From Sphingomonas glacialis (GTDB lineage: Bacteria; Pseudomonadota; Alphaproteobacteria; Sphingomonadales; Sphingomonadaceae): a DNA stretch of 64,000 nt. Both the position numbers and the translations under genes were made by a program. Shown one piece after another: positions 1 to 8,084 of this stretch. The stretch lies in the NCBI RefSeq assembly GCF_006439055.1, contig NZ_RCZC01000003.1:186001-250000 (forward strand), in the 5' to 3' direction. The stretch's first letter is position 1. Each line of letters begins with the position of its first letter. Below the pieces are notes generated by a model. That model saw nothing but the letters and a program-made list of their open reading frames with translations. It searched no databases and had not been told where the DNA came from.

Positions 1-180
1 CTGCGGCAATCGCGCGCGCTGTTCGGCGATCCAGCCGGCCTTCTCCTCCGCCCAGGCTAGCGCCTTCTTGAGCGGGGCTCGCGGCGGAAGTACGAGGCGG
101 ACGCGTCCGGTCGCGCTATCGACCGACAGCCGCGCGCGGCGCGCGCGCGCGTTGCGAACGACCTCGATCGCCGCGGTCAC
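1..180 (-). CDS. YgjP-like (DUF45/M48-type) metallopeptidase, N-terminal fragment
   Basis: This is a partial gene whose first 60 codons are in the window; the rest runs off the left edge. Read on the minus strand from a GTG at 178-180, the product has the arginine-rich beta start and the LVLPPRAPLKKALAWAEEKAGWI region that match, from memory, the N-terminus of the YgjP/DUF45 zinc metallopeptidases related to SprT. The HExxH catalytic motif would lie outside the window, so activity cannot be judged. The GTG overlaps the TGA of the upstream YcgN-like gene (GTGA), which implies translational coupling and supports the start. The family assignment rests on about 60 residues. Confidence 0.6.
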   Translation of the reverse strand, partial: MTAAIEVVRNARARRARLSVDSATGRVRLVLPPRAPLKKALAWAEEKAGWIAEQRARLPQ

Positions 181-608
181 AATTCCCGGTCGACCAGATG
201 ATATTCAAGCTCGCCGGCATCGTCTTCGGAGATCGTCCAGCCGCGCACCGATTGTCCCGCCCGGTGCACCGACTCGCGGTCGCCCGAGACGAGATAATGC
301 CACTCGTACAGTGGCTCGTCCGCGGCACGGAGCCGATAGGCGCAGGTCGCCGGCAGCCAGTCGATCGTCCGGACATTGGCGCGGCTGAGCCGGACGCACT
401 CGCTGACATAAGCGTGGCGATGCTTGTAGTTCGAGCATTGCGCAGTCGCGCGGTCGAGCAGGCGGCACGAGACGTTGGTCGGGAGCAGTTCGCCCGTCTC
501 CTCATCCTCGAGCTTGTGGACGCAGCATTTGCCGCAGCCGTCGCACAGCGCTTCCCATTGGCCGCGATCGAGCGTGTCGATCGGTTCTTCCCAGAATTTG
601 CCGCTCAT
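177..608 (-). CDS. YcgN/UPF0260 family cysteine-cluster protein
   Basis: The 143-residue protein carries a cysteine cluster near its start (Cys22, 25, 28 and 29 in CDGCGKCC), with further cysteines around residues 48, 58 and 71. This pattern is that of the UPF0260 (YcgN) family, a zinc- or iron-chelating group of unknown function. I start it at the ATG at 608 because that codon overlaps the TGA of the SCO1-like gene (ATGA); an ATG three codons earlier (617) is possible. Together with its neighbours it forms a run of overlapping minus-strand genes. The assigned role is limited to probable metal binding. Confidence 0.85.
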   Translation of the reverse strand: MSGKFWEEPIDTLDRGQWEALCDGCGKCCVHKLEDEETGELLPTNVSCRLLDRATAQCSNYKHRHAYVSECVRLSRANVRTIDWLPATCAYRLRAADEPLYEWHYLVSGDRESVHRAGQSVRGWTISEDDAGELEYHLVDREL

Positions 609-1198
609 TTCACCCACCGCTCGAGCTCGGCCGCGACATCGCGCGGGGTCTTGTCTGCTGGAAGCAAAACGACGGGCTTGCCCGCCGGGTCCATCAGGAT
701 CGCGAAACGGCTGTGGGCGACGAGATAGCCGCCTTCGGCATTCGGTTTCTCGACATCGGCGGTAACCCCGTACGCTTTGGCGGCCGCGGCGATCGCTTCG
801 GGCGAACCAGTCAGGCCGATCATGCGTGGATGGAAGGCCGCGGTATAGGCTTTGAGGACCGTCGACGTATCGCGCTTCGGATCGACGGTGACGAAGATCG
901 GCACGACCTCCGCCGCGCGCTTGGCATCCTGCGCTTCGAACAGACGAAGGCCTGCGCCGATCGTCTGCAGATCGGTTGGGCAGACATCGGGGCAGAAGGT
1001 GTAGCCGAAATACATGATGCGATAGCGGCCCGCGAAATCGCGGTCAGTGCGCGGCTTTCCATCCTGGTCAATCAGGCGGAATGGACCGCCGATCCTCACG
1101 CCGTCAAGCGGTGCGCGAGTCGGTGGAGCTGACCCGCTGCAACCGGCCGCGGATACGGTCAGCAGCAGCGCACCCAGCGTGCGGGCAATCTGGTTCAT
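605..1198 (-). CDS. SCO1/SenC-family copper chaperone-like lipoprotein
   Basis: This is a thioredoxin-fold protein of the SCO1/SenC family, which delivers copper to the CuA site of cytochrome c oxidase or acts as a thiol reductase in the periplasm. The copper-binding CPDVC pair is present at Cys69 and Cys73, and the expected downstream histidine appears in LVAHSRF. The N-terminus is a hydrophobic segment ending in SAAGC, a plausible lipoprotein signal with an atypical Ala at -3. I chose the ATG at 1198, which gives a normal signal peptide; an in-frame ATG at 1213 adds five residues. It overlaps the YcgN-like gene by four bases. Confidence 0.88.
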   Translation of the reverse strand: MNQIARTLGALLLTVSAAGCSGSAPPTRAPLDGVRIGGPFRLIDQDGKPRTDRDFAGRYRIMYFGYTFCPDVCPTDLQTIGAGLRLFEAQDAKRAAEVVPIFVTVDPKRDTSTVLKAYTAAFHPRMIGLTGSPEAIAAAAKAYGVTADVEKPNAEGGYLVAHSRFAILMDPAGKPVVLLPADKTPRDVAAELERWVK

Positions 1199-1289
1199 GG
1201 CGCCGCCAGCCATGATCTGTTAGGTCGATTCACGCAAGCTTTTGAGCTTCTTCCCGATCGTGTCGTTCGACCCAGCCAGGATCTTCTCG

Positions 1290-1907
1290 ATGACTCTTCG
1301 TACCGCATCGCTCGCCCTCACCCTGCTCGCGACCAGCGCACTGGCGCTCGTTCCCGCGCCCGTGACCGCACAGATCGGCCAGTCGCCTGGGTACAAGTTT
1401 CTCCAGTCGGTCAAGGATGCCAAGAATGACGAGGTGATCGCGGCGCTCGAGAAGCCCGGCGTCACGATGATCAACACGCGCGACCGGACCAATGGCGAAG
1501 GCGCGCTGCATATCGTCGTGCGGCGCGGCGACATGGCCTATGTCTCGTATCTTTTGTCCAAGGGCGCCGACGCCAATCTGCGCGACGACAAGGGCGAAAC
1601 CGCGATGTTGCTGGCGACCCGGCTCGGACGGAAGGAAATGGTCGATGCGCTCGCCAGGAGCGGCGGTAACGTCAATCTCGCCAATGCCAGTGGCGAAACG
1701 CCTCTGATCATTGCGGTGCAGCGCCGTGATCAGTCCCTGGTGCGCGATCTGCTCGATCTTGGCGCCGATCCCGATCAGGCCGACCATCTCCAGGGCTTCT
1801 CCGCGCGCGATTACGCCACGCAGGACAAGCGCTCGCCGAGCATCGCGCAGATGATCGAGGCGAACCCGAAAAAGGTGCGCAAGGCGGTGTCGGGGCCGAA
1901 GCTCTGA
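1290..1907 (+). CDS. Exported ankyrin-repeat protein
   Basis: The 205-residue product has a signal peptide (MTLRTASLALTLLATSALAL, with probable cleavage after VTAQ). About three to four ankyrin repeats follow, recognisable from GALHIVVRRGDMAYVSYLLSKGADANLRD, spaced about 33 residues apart. Such periplasmic ankyrin proteins are common in sphingomonads and mediate protein-protein contacts, but the partner is unknown. The reading frame is open 16 codons further upstream, but the ATG at 1290 places the signal peptide at the N-terminus. It is the only plus-strand gene left of the putative origin. A parS-like site follows its stop codon. Confidence 0.85.
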   Translation: MTLRTASLALTLLATSALALVPAPVTAQIGQSPGYKFLQSVKDAKNDEVIAALEKPGVTMINTRDRTNGEGALHIVVRRGDMAYVSYLLSKGADANLRDDKGETAMLLATRLGRKEMVDALARSGGNVNLANASGETPLIIAVQRRDQSLVRDLLDLGADPDQADHLQGFSARDYATQDKRSPSIAQMIEANPKKVRKAVSGPKL

Positions 1908-1910
1908 CAC

Positions 1911-1926
1911 TGCTCCACGTGGAACA
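1911..1926. promoter_or_regulatory. parS-like ParB-binding site 1
   Basis: The sequence TGCTCCACGTGGAACA differs at one position from the 16-bp palindrome TGTTCCACGTGGAACA, a variant of the broadly conserved parS consensus TGTTTCACGTGAAACA. It lies in the 32-bp gap between the convergent ankyrin-repeat and mmcB genes, about 7 kb left of the putative origin. ParB encoded at 17632-18534 is the expected ligand. Confidence 0.75.
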
Positions 1927-1939
1927 CTCGCGCCGCTAA

Positions 1940-2452
1940 TTAGAGAATGATCTGCGCCTCGGGATCGGTCAGTGCGATCAGCCTGCGCCCTGCCCGCCGC
2001 CCGAACGCCAATGTGACGCGCTTGCGGGTTGCCGCGGAAAGCGGCTCGGTATGCGCATCGCGGATGACCGCCGCGTCATAGCGATCGGCGACGATGATGC
2101 CGGTACGCTCGGGCAGGAACGCCGCGCCGTCGAGCGGCGAAGCGTCGAAGCCCGCGGGAACGGCCCAATAATACCGGTCGCAGCAGCCGAGATAGTCGGT
2201 CCACTTTCCGTCGCCGAGCAGATCCGCGCGCGAGACCTTGATTTCGACGATAACGATCTGGCCGCGCGCATCGATCGCCATCAGGTCGGCACGGCGGTTC
2301 CCGTCGAGCGGCACTTCGGCCATTGCGATCAGATCGTGACGCAGCAACATCCGTGTCGTCCCGCGCGCGACATCGGCTGCGCATAACGGCGAGCCGGGAA
2401 AATCGGCGCAAGCGTTGTCGGACGCCGTGATAGGATCGGGGGTGCGTAGCAT
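1940..2452 (-). CDS. mmcB: MmcB-family DNA repair protein
   Basis: The 170-residue product resembles the MmcB family (PF06319), which in Caulobacter is linked to translesion DNA repair alongside ImuA, ImuB and DnaE2. The central stretch RRADLMAIDARGQIVIVEIKVSRADLLGDGKW has the D-(x)n-E-x-K arrangement of PD-(D/E)xK nuclease folds, so a nuclease-like activity is plausible. Length is normal for the family. It ends opposite the ankyrin-repeat gene with a parS-like site in the gap. The assignment is from recalled family motifs. Confidence 0.82.
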   Translation of the reverse strand: MLRTPDPITASDNACADFPGSPLCAADVARGTTRMLLRHDLIAMAEVPLDGNRRADLMAIDARGQIVIVEIKVSRADLLGDGKWTDYLGCCDRYYWAVPAGFDASPLDGAAFLPERTGIIVADRYDAAVIRDAHTEPLSAATRKRVTLAFGRRAGRRLIALTDPEAQIIL

Positions 2453-2502
2453 CTCCCGATCCTAGAACATTTCACGAACGCGTCCAAGAGGACGCGTGTC
2501 GC

Positions 2503-3162
2503 TCAGCGATAGAAAAGATGGTTGCCGATCGCTGCGACCTGGACGCGATGCCAGCCCGGCGCCGAACGGCGCGCATGGAAATACATCGCGTCCGATGCGG
2601 GGCTGTCCCACGCATCGGCTAGCGCGACGCGCGCAACGGCGACGGCGGTGCGATACTGCTTGTTCGGCGCGATATCGGGGACATGCCCGCCGCGCACGAA
2701 GGAGAATTGACCCGGCTGGGTCACGACCGAGCACACGCCCTTGGGAAAGCGGCCCGACTTCGAACGGTTGAGGATCACTTCGGCGACGGCGAGCTGTCCG
2801 CTCAGCGGTTCGCCCTTGGCTTCGAAATAGATCGCGCCGGCCATGCACTGAAGCTCGTCGTTCATCGCGTCGGGGCCAGGCTGTGCCGCCACCGCTGCGT
2901 CGAGCGTACCATAAGCGACGGTATCGCCGTCCTGCTCGGCATCGGACTCGGGGGACTCGGGCGCCGTGGTGGTTACGGGATCGGTCGACTGGGGGGTTGC
3001 GATCGCCGGCATCATGTGCGGCGTCTGCGGAACCGAAAGTGCGGTAGGCACGTTGATAGCACGATTGATTTCCTGGGCGAAGCCAGGCGTTCCGAAGCCG
3101 ATGAGAGCAGCGACGGTAAAGGTCAGCGTCACGATGGATGCGACGCGATTCGAAAACGACAT
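2503..3162 (-). CDS. SleB-type cell wall hydrolase
   Basis: This is an exported cell-wall hydrolase of the SleB/Hydrolase_2 family, lysozyme-like enzymes that cleave peptidoglycan. After a signal peptide (residues 1 to about 29, ending GFAQ) comes a Pro/Thr/Glu-rich linker. The catalytic domain begins around residue 103: CMAGAIYFEAKGEPLSGQLA, followed by AEVILNRSKSGRFPKGVCSVV and QPGQFSF, all hallmarks of the family. The glutamate in YFEAKGE is the likely catalytic residue. The protein is 219 residues long and has its own 150-bp upstream gap, so it is probably transcribed alone. Confidence 0.9.
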   Translation of the reverse strand: MSFSNRVASIVTLTFTVAALIGFGTPGFAQEINRAINVPTALSVPQTPHMMPAIATPQSTDPVTTTAPESPESDAEQDGDTVAYGTLDAAVAAQPGPDAMNDELQCMAGAIYFEAKGEPLSGQLAVAEVILNRSKSGRFPKGVCSVVTQPGQFSFVRGGHVPDIAPNKQYRTAVAVARVALADAWDSPASDAMYFHARRSAPGWHRVQVAAIGNHLFYR

Positions 3163-3315
3163 GAAAACGACTAAAATGCGGTTGGTGCGCGGATAGGGTC
3201 GACATATGTCGCCCCACCGGACAGCCCCCCGACTGCGTAATCATTCCGGATCGCACCCGGCACGACACAACGCCCTGACTAAGAGCTGTGCGTATCTCCG
3301 CGCGACCGCCTGCGG
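3163..3315. other. Intergenic gap upstream of the cell wall hydrolase
   Basis: This 153-bp gap separates the DUF1491 gene from the cell wall hydrolase; both are read on the minus strand. It should carry the promoter of the hydrolase. I could not identify a clear promoter, terminator or small gene in it. Confidence 0.4.
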
Positions 3316-3657
3316 TCAATCGCCGAGGATTGTTTCTGCGGCGAATCGTTCTGCCGATGCGATGTCCAGTTCGATCACCCACAGATCGGGGTCGCGCGCA
3401 CGGCGTCGGCGCCAATAGTCATCGCATTCGGCCGAATTGGCCACGTCCACCGGTCCGCTCGCGATCAAAGCGGGCTTCCCGGTTGGGCCAAGCGCCCGTT
3501 CGACAAACCGCGTCGGCGTGTTTCTATCCTGCAAGATCAAGAGGATACCGCCCGAATCCGCGTCGCCCTTGGCCCGCACCATCGCCATCCCGCCGGCATC
3601 GTTGACGCGTTTCAGCAGCGCCGAAACGAGGATTCCCATAGCGAGCGTGTCGGTCAC
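3316..3657 (-). CDS. DUF1491 family protein
   Basis: The 113-residue protein fits the DUF1491 family of short alphaproteobacterial proteins: an ILVSALLKRVNDAGG start, a GDADSGGILLIL strand and a C-terminal DLWVIELDI element. No function is established for the family. Translation begins at a GTG (3657) that overlaps the TGA of the upstream thioesterase gene (GTGA), so the two are probably coupled. An internal ATG at 3639 is an alternative start. Confidence 0.78.
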   Translation of the reverse strand: MTDTLAMGILVSALLKRVNDAGGMAMVRAKGDADSGGILLILQDRNTPTRFVERALGPTGKPALIASGPVDVANSAECDDYWRRRRARDPDLWVIELDIASAERFAAETILGD

Positions 3658-4124
3658 GCCGAGCGATAACCGGGCAAGCCGGCAAGCGCGATCTGCGAGC
3701 GCATGAACGTTCCCGTTCCCCGCGCCGCTTCATCGCCCGCCGCGTCGATCAGCCGAGCCTCGGCGACGAACACCCGGCGATGCCCCGAGACCCAGCGCCC
3801 TTCGGCGATCACCGGGCCAGCGCGCAGCGGCTTGGTCAGCAACAGGTTAAACGCGGTGGTCAGCAGGAAACGGTCGGTAACCAAACTGTTCGCGGCGTAG
3901 AAAGCGGCATCGTCGAGCATCTTGAAATAGCTCGTGCCGTGCGCCGCACCGCCGGCATGGAAGAAGCGTTCGTCGATGTTGAAGTGGATCCGCGCCAGCC
4001 CCGCCTCGGGAATCTCGAGCGTCGATTCGAACAGCCGATTGATCGGCGCCGCGGCATAGAGCGATTCGAGCGCGCGGAAATGCGCCTGCTCGCCCGCCGG
4101 GACAACGCGGTCGTTATGCGGCAT
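3654..4124 (-). CDS. PaaI-family (hotdog) thioesterase
   Basis: The 156-residue product looks like a hotdog-fold acyl-CoA thioesterase of the PaaI/YbgC kind. Features include HFNIDERFFHAGGAAHGTSYFKMLDDAAFYAANS, where HxxGxxHGG-like residues and an acidic residue on the following helix form the usual active site, and a LLTTAFNLLLTKPLRAGPV strand. Its physiological substrate is unknown. The ATG at 4124 overlaps the end of ptsN by 11 bp, and its stop overlaps the DUF1491 start. The reading frame is open further upstream, but that part lies inside ptsN in another frame and has no family character. Confidence 0.82.
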   Translation of the reverse strand: MPHNDRVVPAGEQAHFRALESLYAAAPINRLFESTLEIPEAGLARIHFNIDERFFHAGGAAHGTSYFKMLDDAAFYAANSLVTDRFLLTTAFNLLLTKPLRAGPVIAEGRWVSGHRRVFVAEARLIDAAGDEAARGTGTFMRSQIALAGLPGYRSA

Positions 4125-4581
4125 CGCGCGCCTGATCGGCGATGAGCAGGGCAACGAGCGCATCGCGCGACCCGGCGCCGCGCAGCTTCGCGACAAACGC
4201 CTGATCGCGCAACGCGCGCGAGACGAGCGCGAGCGCCTTGAGATGCGTCGCGCCCGCATCGGGCGGCGACAGCAGCAGGAAGACGATATCGACCGGCATA
4301 TCGTCGACCGAGTCGAAGTCGATCGGCTGGGCCAGACGCGCGAACACGCCGCGCACCCGGTCGAGCCCACGCAGCTTGCCGTGCGGCGTCGCCACGCCGC
4401 CGCCAAAGCCGGTCGAGCCGAGCTTCTCGCGCGCCGCGACCACCTCCGCGACGGCGGCCGCATCGACGCCATAGACGCTCGCGGCTGCGGCGGCGAGCTG
4501 TTGAAACAGCGCCTTACGCGTGCCGGCGCTGACGCGCTCAAGCACGGCGTCGGGCGCGAGGATATCGTGCAGATCGGTCAT
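4114..4581 (-). CDS. ptsN: Nitrogen PTS IIA component PtsN (EIIA-Ntr)
   Basis: PtsN is the terminal phosphoacceptor of the nitrogen phosphotransferase system, a regulatory relay acting on potassium transport, stringent response and metabolism rather than sugar uptake. The 155-residue protein begins MTDLHDILAPDAVLERVSAG and contains the GGGVATPHGKL motif, whose histidine is the phosphorylation site. I use the ATG at 4581; the frame is open for 36 more codons upstream without family similarity. Placement just downstream of hpf is the conserved hpf-ptsN order found near rpoN in many proteobacteria, though rpoN is not here. Confidence 0.92.
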   Translation of the reverse strand: MTDLHDILAPDAVLERVSAGTRKALFQQLAAAAASVYGVDAAAVAEVVAAREKLGSTGFGGGVATPHGKLRGLDRVRGVFARLAQPIDFDSVDDMPVDIVFLLLSPPDAGATHLKALALVSRALRDQAFVAKLRGAGSRDALVALLIADQARDAA

Positions 4582-4693
4582 GACAGTCCTTGAGCCCGCC
4601 CAGAGCGGATGCCGTGCGCGAGCCCATAGCGCCGATTGGCGAGCGGCGAAAGCGCGACCCTCGGGCCTCGCCTCCGCCGTTCGCGGCATCAGA

Positions 4694-5281
4694 TCAGGAT
4701 CCGCGTTGCGGCTCGACCCACCCGATCGTCCCGTCGCCGCGGCGATACACCATGTTGTAGGTGCCCGAGACGCTGTTGCGGAACAGCAAGGCCGCGGTGT
4801 TGCGCAGATCGAGCATCATCACCGCATCGGAGACCGAGGCATCGGGCACGTCGACCCGCGTTTCGGCGACGATCAGCGGGAAGTCCTCGACTTCCTCTTC
4901 GGAGGTGCTTTCTTGGAACAGCGTATAGCCGGCATTATCGGCATCCGCCGCCTGTGCGGCCGCAGCGCTCGCCACGCCGGCGTTGCGATCCTTGAGCCGG
5001 CGCATGTAGCGCCGCAGCTGCTTCTCGATCTTGGCGGCGGCGGCATCGAAGGCGAGATGCGCGTCGGCGGCATCGCCATGCGCCTTGAGGATCAACCCCT
5101 GCATGACATGCGCGACGATGTCGGCGGTGAAGCGATTGTCGTGCGGGCCCTTGCCGAAAGTGACTTGGGCCGAGATGGCGCGCGCGAAATATTTGGTGGC
5201 GATGCCCTGGAGTCGCTCGTCGACATGGGTCCTGAGCGCCTCGCCCGTTTCGACCTGATGGCCGGAAACCCGAATATCCAT
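4694..5281 (-). CDS. hpf: Ribosome hibernation promoting factor, long form
   Basis: This is a 195-residue long-form HPF, which binds the 30S decoding centre and dimerises 70S ribosomes in stationary phase. The N-terminal YfiA domain (residues 1 to about 105, MDIRVSGHQVETGEALRTHV) is followed by an Ala/Asp-rich linker. The C-terminal dimerisation domain (about 135-195) includes FPLIVAETRVDVP and SGTYNMVYRRGDGTIGWVEP. The presence of this second domain makes it the long form. I use the ATG at 5281, which begins the domain exactly. A 112-bp gap separates it from ptsN. Confidence 0.93.
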   Translation of the reverse strand: MDIRVSGHQVETGEALRTHVDERLQGIATKYFARAISAQVTFGKGPHDNRFTADIVAHVMQGLILKAHGDAADAHLAFDAAAAKIEKQLRRYMRRLKDRNAGVASAAAAQAADADNAGYTLFQESTSEEEVEDFPLIVAETRVDVPDASVSDAVMMLDLRNTAALLFRNSVSGTYNMVYRRGDGTIGWVEPQRGS

Positions 5282-5370
5282 GAGCATTCTCCTTACAAAG
5301 GCCAGCGTCGCTATGACGATCACCGGCGGTAGATGACACCTGTCGGGCGCCTCGACCCCCCAAACTCAGC

Positions 5371-6063
5371 TCACGCCATGGCCGGATCGCTCCCCCATAA
5401 CGGGTTGACCACAGTCTTGAGAAAGGCGGTGTGACGCGCCCGATCCGCCTCGGCGACCGCGAAGACGCGCGGCGGGCGGACGACGGTTGCGACGATCAGG
5501 GTGCTTGGCGCGGTGTCCGCGACGACGTCGCTGACCAGGCCGAGCCCGATCTGGCGGCCACCGGTCAGCTCGACATAGACTTGCGACAGCAATTGCGCGT
5601 CGAGCAGCGCGCCGTGGACGGTGCGATGGCTGCGATCGATGCCGTAGCGGTTGCACAAGGCATCGAGGCTGTGCTTCGCGCCGGGGTGCCGCATCCGCGC
5701 CATCGCGACGGTATCGACCATGCGGTTCAACCCGACGGTCGCGCGGCCGCAGCGTTGCAGTTCGCCGTTGAGAAAGCCGAAATCGAAGCTCGCATTGTGC
5801 GCGACGAGCGGGCTGTCGCCGATGAAATCGAGCAGATCCTCGACCCGTTGCACGAACAGCGGCTTGTCGGCGAGGAACGCGTCGCTCAGCCCGTGGACGC
5901 GCTGCGCCTCGGCCGGCATCGTGCGCTCGGGGTGAAAATAGGCGTGGAAGGTACGCCCGGTCTCGACCTTGTTGACCATCTCGAGACAGCCGATCTCGAC
6001 CATGCGATCGCCATCGGCGAAGCTGAAGCCTGTAGTCTCGGTGTCGAAAACGATCTCGCGCAT
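5371..6063 (-). CDS. dnaQ: DNA polymerase III epsilon subunit (3'-5' exonuclease)
   Basis: DnaQ is the proofreading subunit of the replicative polymerase. The 230-residue protein contains the three exonuclease motifs: IVFDTETTG near the start (Exo I), HNASFDFGFL in the middle (Exo II) and RTVHGALLDAQLL (Exo III epsilon type, HxAxxD). These supply the metal-binding acidic residues. The ATG at 6063 is supported by the family start MREIVFDTE. The gene is five bases from coaE in the coaE-dnaQ pair often found beside alphaproteobacterial origins. The C-terminal 50 residues are the less conserved alpha-subunit-binding tail. Confidence 0.94.
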   Translation of the reverse strand: MREIVFDTETTGFSFADGDRMVEIGCLEMVNKVETGRTFHAYFHPERTMPAEAQRVHGLSDAFLADKPLFVQRVEDLLDFIGDSPLVAHNASFDFGFLNGELQRCGRATVGLNRMVDTVAMARMRHPGAKHSLDALCNRYGIDRSHRTVHGALLDAQLLSQVYVELTGGRQIGLGLVSDVVADTAPSTLIVATVVRPPRVFAVAEADRARHTAFLKTVVNPLWGSDPAMA

Positions 6064-6067
6064 AAGA

Positions 6068-6682
6068 CTATGATAGTGGGGTCTCGCGCCCTTCGAGGCA
6101 AGCGATGATGGATGCGACCGCACGGCGCGTCGCATCCAACGACCCGCCGGTCGGCACGACATAGTCGGCACGCGCGACTTTTTCCGCGTCCGGCAATTGC
6201 CTGGCGAGAATCGCGTCGAGTTTGGCGGGGGTCATGCCCGGCCGCGCGAGCACGCGCGCATGCTGTATCGCGGGCGGCGCCGATACGACGACGACGCGAT
6301 CGACTCGCGACTCGCCGCCGGTCTCGAACAGCAGCGGCACGTCGAACAGCACGATTGGCGCCGTCGCGTGCCGCGCGAGGAAGGCGGCGCGTTCCTCGCC
6401 GACCGCGGGATGGACGATCGCCTCGAGCCGCGCGAGCGCCGCCCGATCGCCCAGGACGCGCGCGCCGAGCATAGCGCGATCGACGCCGTTCGGCCCGGTG
6501 GCGCCGGGAAAGGCGGCCTCGATCGCCGAAACGACACGCCCGCCCGGACCTTGCAATACATGGACCGCGGCATCGGCATCGAACACCGGCACGCCAGCCT
6601 CTGCAAACATCGCCGCGACGGTCGATTTGCCCATCCCGATCGAGCCCGTCAGGCCGAGCGTGATCGGCCGCGCGGGCGTCAT
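6068..6682 (-). CDS. coaE: Dephospho-CoA kinase
   Basis: CoaE phosphorylates the 3'-hydroxyl of dephospho-CoA in the last step of coenzyme A synthesis. The 204-residue protein opens with the P-loop [18 protein letters not shown] (residues 8-25) and continues with the VFDADAAVH element that binds the acceptor. [13 protein letters not shown] is also typical of the family. Its ATG overlaps the TGA of aroE (ATGA), so it is part of a tightly packed ppsR-maf-aroE-coaE-dnaQ cluster reading away from the putative origin. Confidence 0.95.
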   Translation of the reverse strand: MTPARPITLGLTGSIGMGKSTVAAMFAEAGVPVFDADAAVHVLQGPGGRVVSAIEAAFPGATGPNGVDRAMLGARVLGDRAALARLEAIVHPAVGEERAAFLARHATAPIVLFDVPLLFETGGESRVDRVVVVSAPPAIQHARVLARPGMTPAKLDAILARQLPDAEKVARADYVVPTGGSLDATRRAVASIIACLEGRETPLS

Positions 6683-7491
6683 GCGGTCAACAGCGCGCGG
6701 AGCTCGTCGTCGCTCGCTTCGTCGCGAGGCGGGGCGACGCCGAAGAACAATTCGAACGCGAGCGCCGCCTGGCCGATCAGCATGTCGAGCCCATCGACGG
6801 TATCGAGCTCGCGTTCGCGCGCGGCCGCGAGCAGCGCCGTCTCGAGCGGTGCATAAACGACATCATAGACCACCGCATCCTGGGGCAATGGCGTCAGATC
6901 GAGCGCGAGCGGCGGTTGCCCGACCATGCCGAGCGCGCTCGCATTGACCAGCAACGCGGCGGGCGGCAGCGTCGCGTCGAGCGGCAGCGCCTTGCCCTTC
7001 AACCCGAACGACGACAGCAAGGCGGCCGCCTTGAGCACGTTGCGGTTGAGAATCGTCACCGGACCGACGCCGAGCCGGGCGAGCGCGAACAGCACCGCAC
7101 GCGCCGCGCCCCCTGCCCCGACCACCACGACCGGCGCGCCGGTGAGGTCAAGCTGGTTGATCGGCGCATAGAATCCCGCGGCATCGGTGTTGGTCAGGAT
7201 CAGCGCGCCATCCTCGCCACGGAACACCGTGTTGGCCGCGCCGATCGTGGCGCGGACACCGCCGGGATCGGCGACATGATCGAAGATCGCGAGCTTGTGC
7301 GGAATCGTGACGTTGCACCCGCGCCAGGCGGGATCGGCCGTGCGCGCGGCGATATAGGCGCCGAGCCCGTCGGGCTTGACCTCGCACAGCTGATATTCCG
7401 CGTCGAGCGAGAGGCGCTCGATCCAGAAGCCGTGGATCAGCGCCGACTTGGAATGCGCGATCGGATCCCCGATCACCTCGGCCAGCATCAT
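6679..7491 (-). CDS. aroE: Shikimate dehydrogenase (NADP+)
   Basis: AroE reduces 3-dehydroshikimate to shikimate in aromatic amino-acid synthesis. The 270-residue protein shows the substrate site [16 protein letters not shown] (residues 8-23), NVTIPHK (60-66) with the catalytic lysine, NTDAAGF (101-107), and the dinucleotide fold [13 protein letters not shown] (121-133). Its ATG at 7491 overlaps the stop of maf by four bases and its own stop overlaps coaE. The frame stays open upstream through maf, but that is antiregister translation of maf and not part of this gene. Confidence 0.95.
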   Translation of the reverse strand: MMLAEVIGDPIAHSKSALIHGFWIERLSLDAEYQLCEVKPDGLGAYIAARTADPAWRGCNVTIPHKLAIFDHVADPGGVRATIGAANTVFRGEDGALILTNTDAAGFYAPINQLDLTGAPVVVVGAGGAARAVLFALARLGVGPVTILNRNVLKAAALLSSFGLKGKALPLDATLPPAALLVNASALGMVGQPPLALDLTPLPQDAVVYDVVYAPLETALLAAARERELDTVDGLDMLIGQAALAFELFFGVAPPRDEASDDELRALLTA

Positions 7492-8084
7492 GACGGCATC
7501 ACTCCCCGCACCCGCAGATAATCGATCACCGGCAGCAGGGGCAGACCGAGCACGGTGAAATGGCTTCCCTCGATCCGGCTGAACAGCTGCGCGCCGGGTC
7601 CCTCGATCCGATAACAGCCGACGCAGCCGGCAATGGCGGGCCATTCGAGATCGAGATAGGTCTCGATAAAGGCCTCTGACAGCGGTCGCACATGCATCTT
7701 CGCGCGGTCGACGACCCGCCATACCGGGCGCCCGCCCTCGGCGATCACCGCAGCGCTGATCAGTTCGTGGCGCTTGCCCGACAGGCGCCGCAGATGCGCC
7801 GCGGCCTCGGCGCGATCGCGCGGTTTGTCGAGCATCGACCCATCCTCGAGCGCGACGATCGAGTCGCTGCCCAGCACGAGCGCCTGGCCGTCGCCCGACG
7901 ACACCTTGATCGCCTTGAGCTCGGCCAAGGCGTCGGCCATGTCGCGCGCCGCGAGCCCTTCGCCGAGCAGCGCCGCCTTCGCCGACTCCTCGTCGACGCC
8001 CGCCGAGACCGCGACGAACGGGACGCCGGCGGCGGTCAGCATTGCGCGCCGCGAGGCGCTTTGCGAGGCGAGCACCAGCGTCAT
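7488..8084 (-). CDS. maf: Maf-family nucleotide pyrophosphatase
   Basis: Maf proteins hydrolyse non-canonical or methylated nucleoside triphosphates and were first noted for effects on septum formation. The 198-residue protein opens with LVLASQSASRRAMLTAAG, the signature nucleotide-binding loop with the SxSxRR pattern, and has LVLGSDSIV and the DxP-containing MLDKPRDRAEA motif. Which Maf subtype it belongs to cannot be settled by eye. It overlaps ppsR upstream and aroE downstream by four bases each. Confidence 0.92.
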   Translation of the reverse strand: MTLVLASQSASRRAMLTAAGVPFVAVSAGVDEESAKAALLGEGLAARDMADALAELKAIKVSSGDGQALVLGSDSIVALEDGSMLDKPRDRAEAAAHLRRLSGKRHELISAAVIAEGGRPVWRVVDRAKMHVRPLSEAFIETYLDLEWPAIAGCVGCYRIEGPGAQLFSRIEGSHFTVLGLPLLPVIDYLRVRGVMPS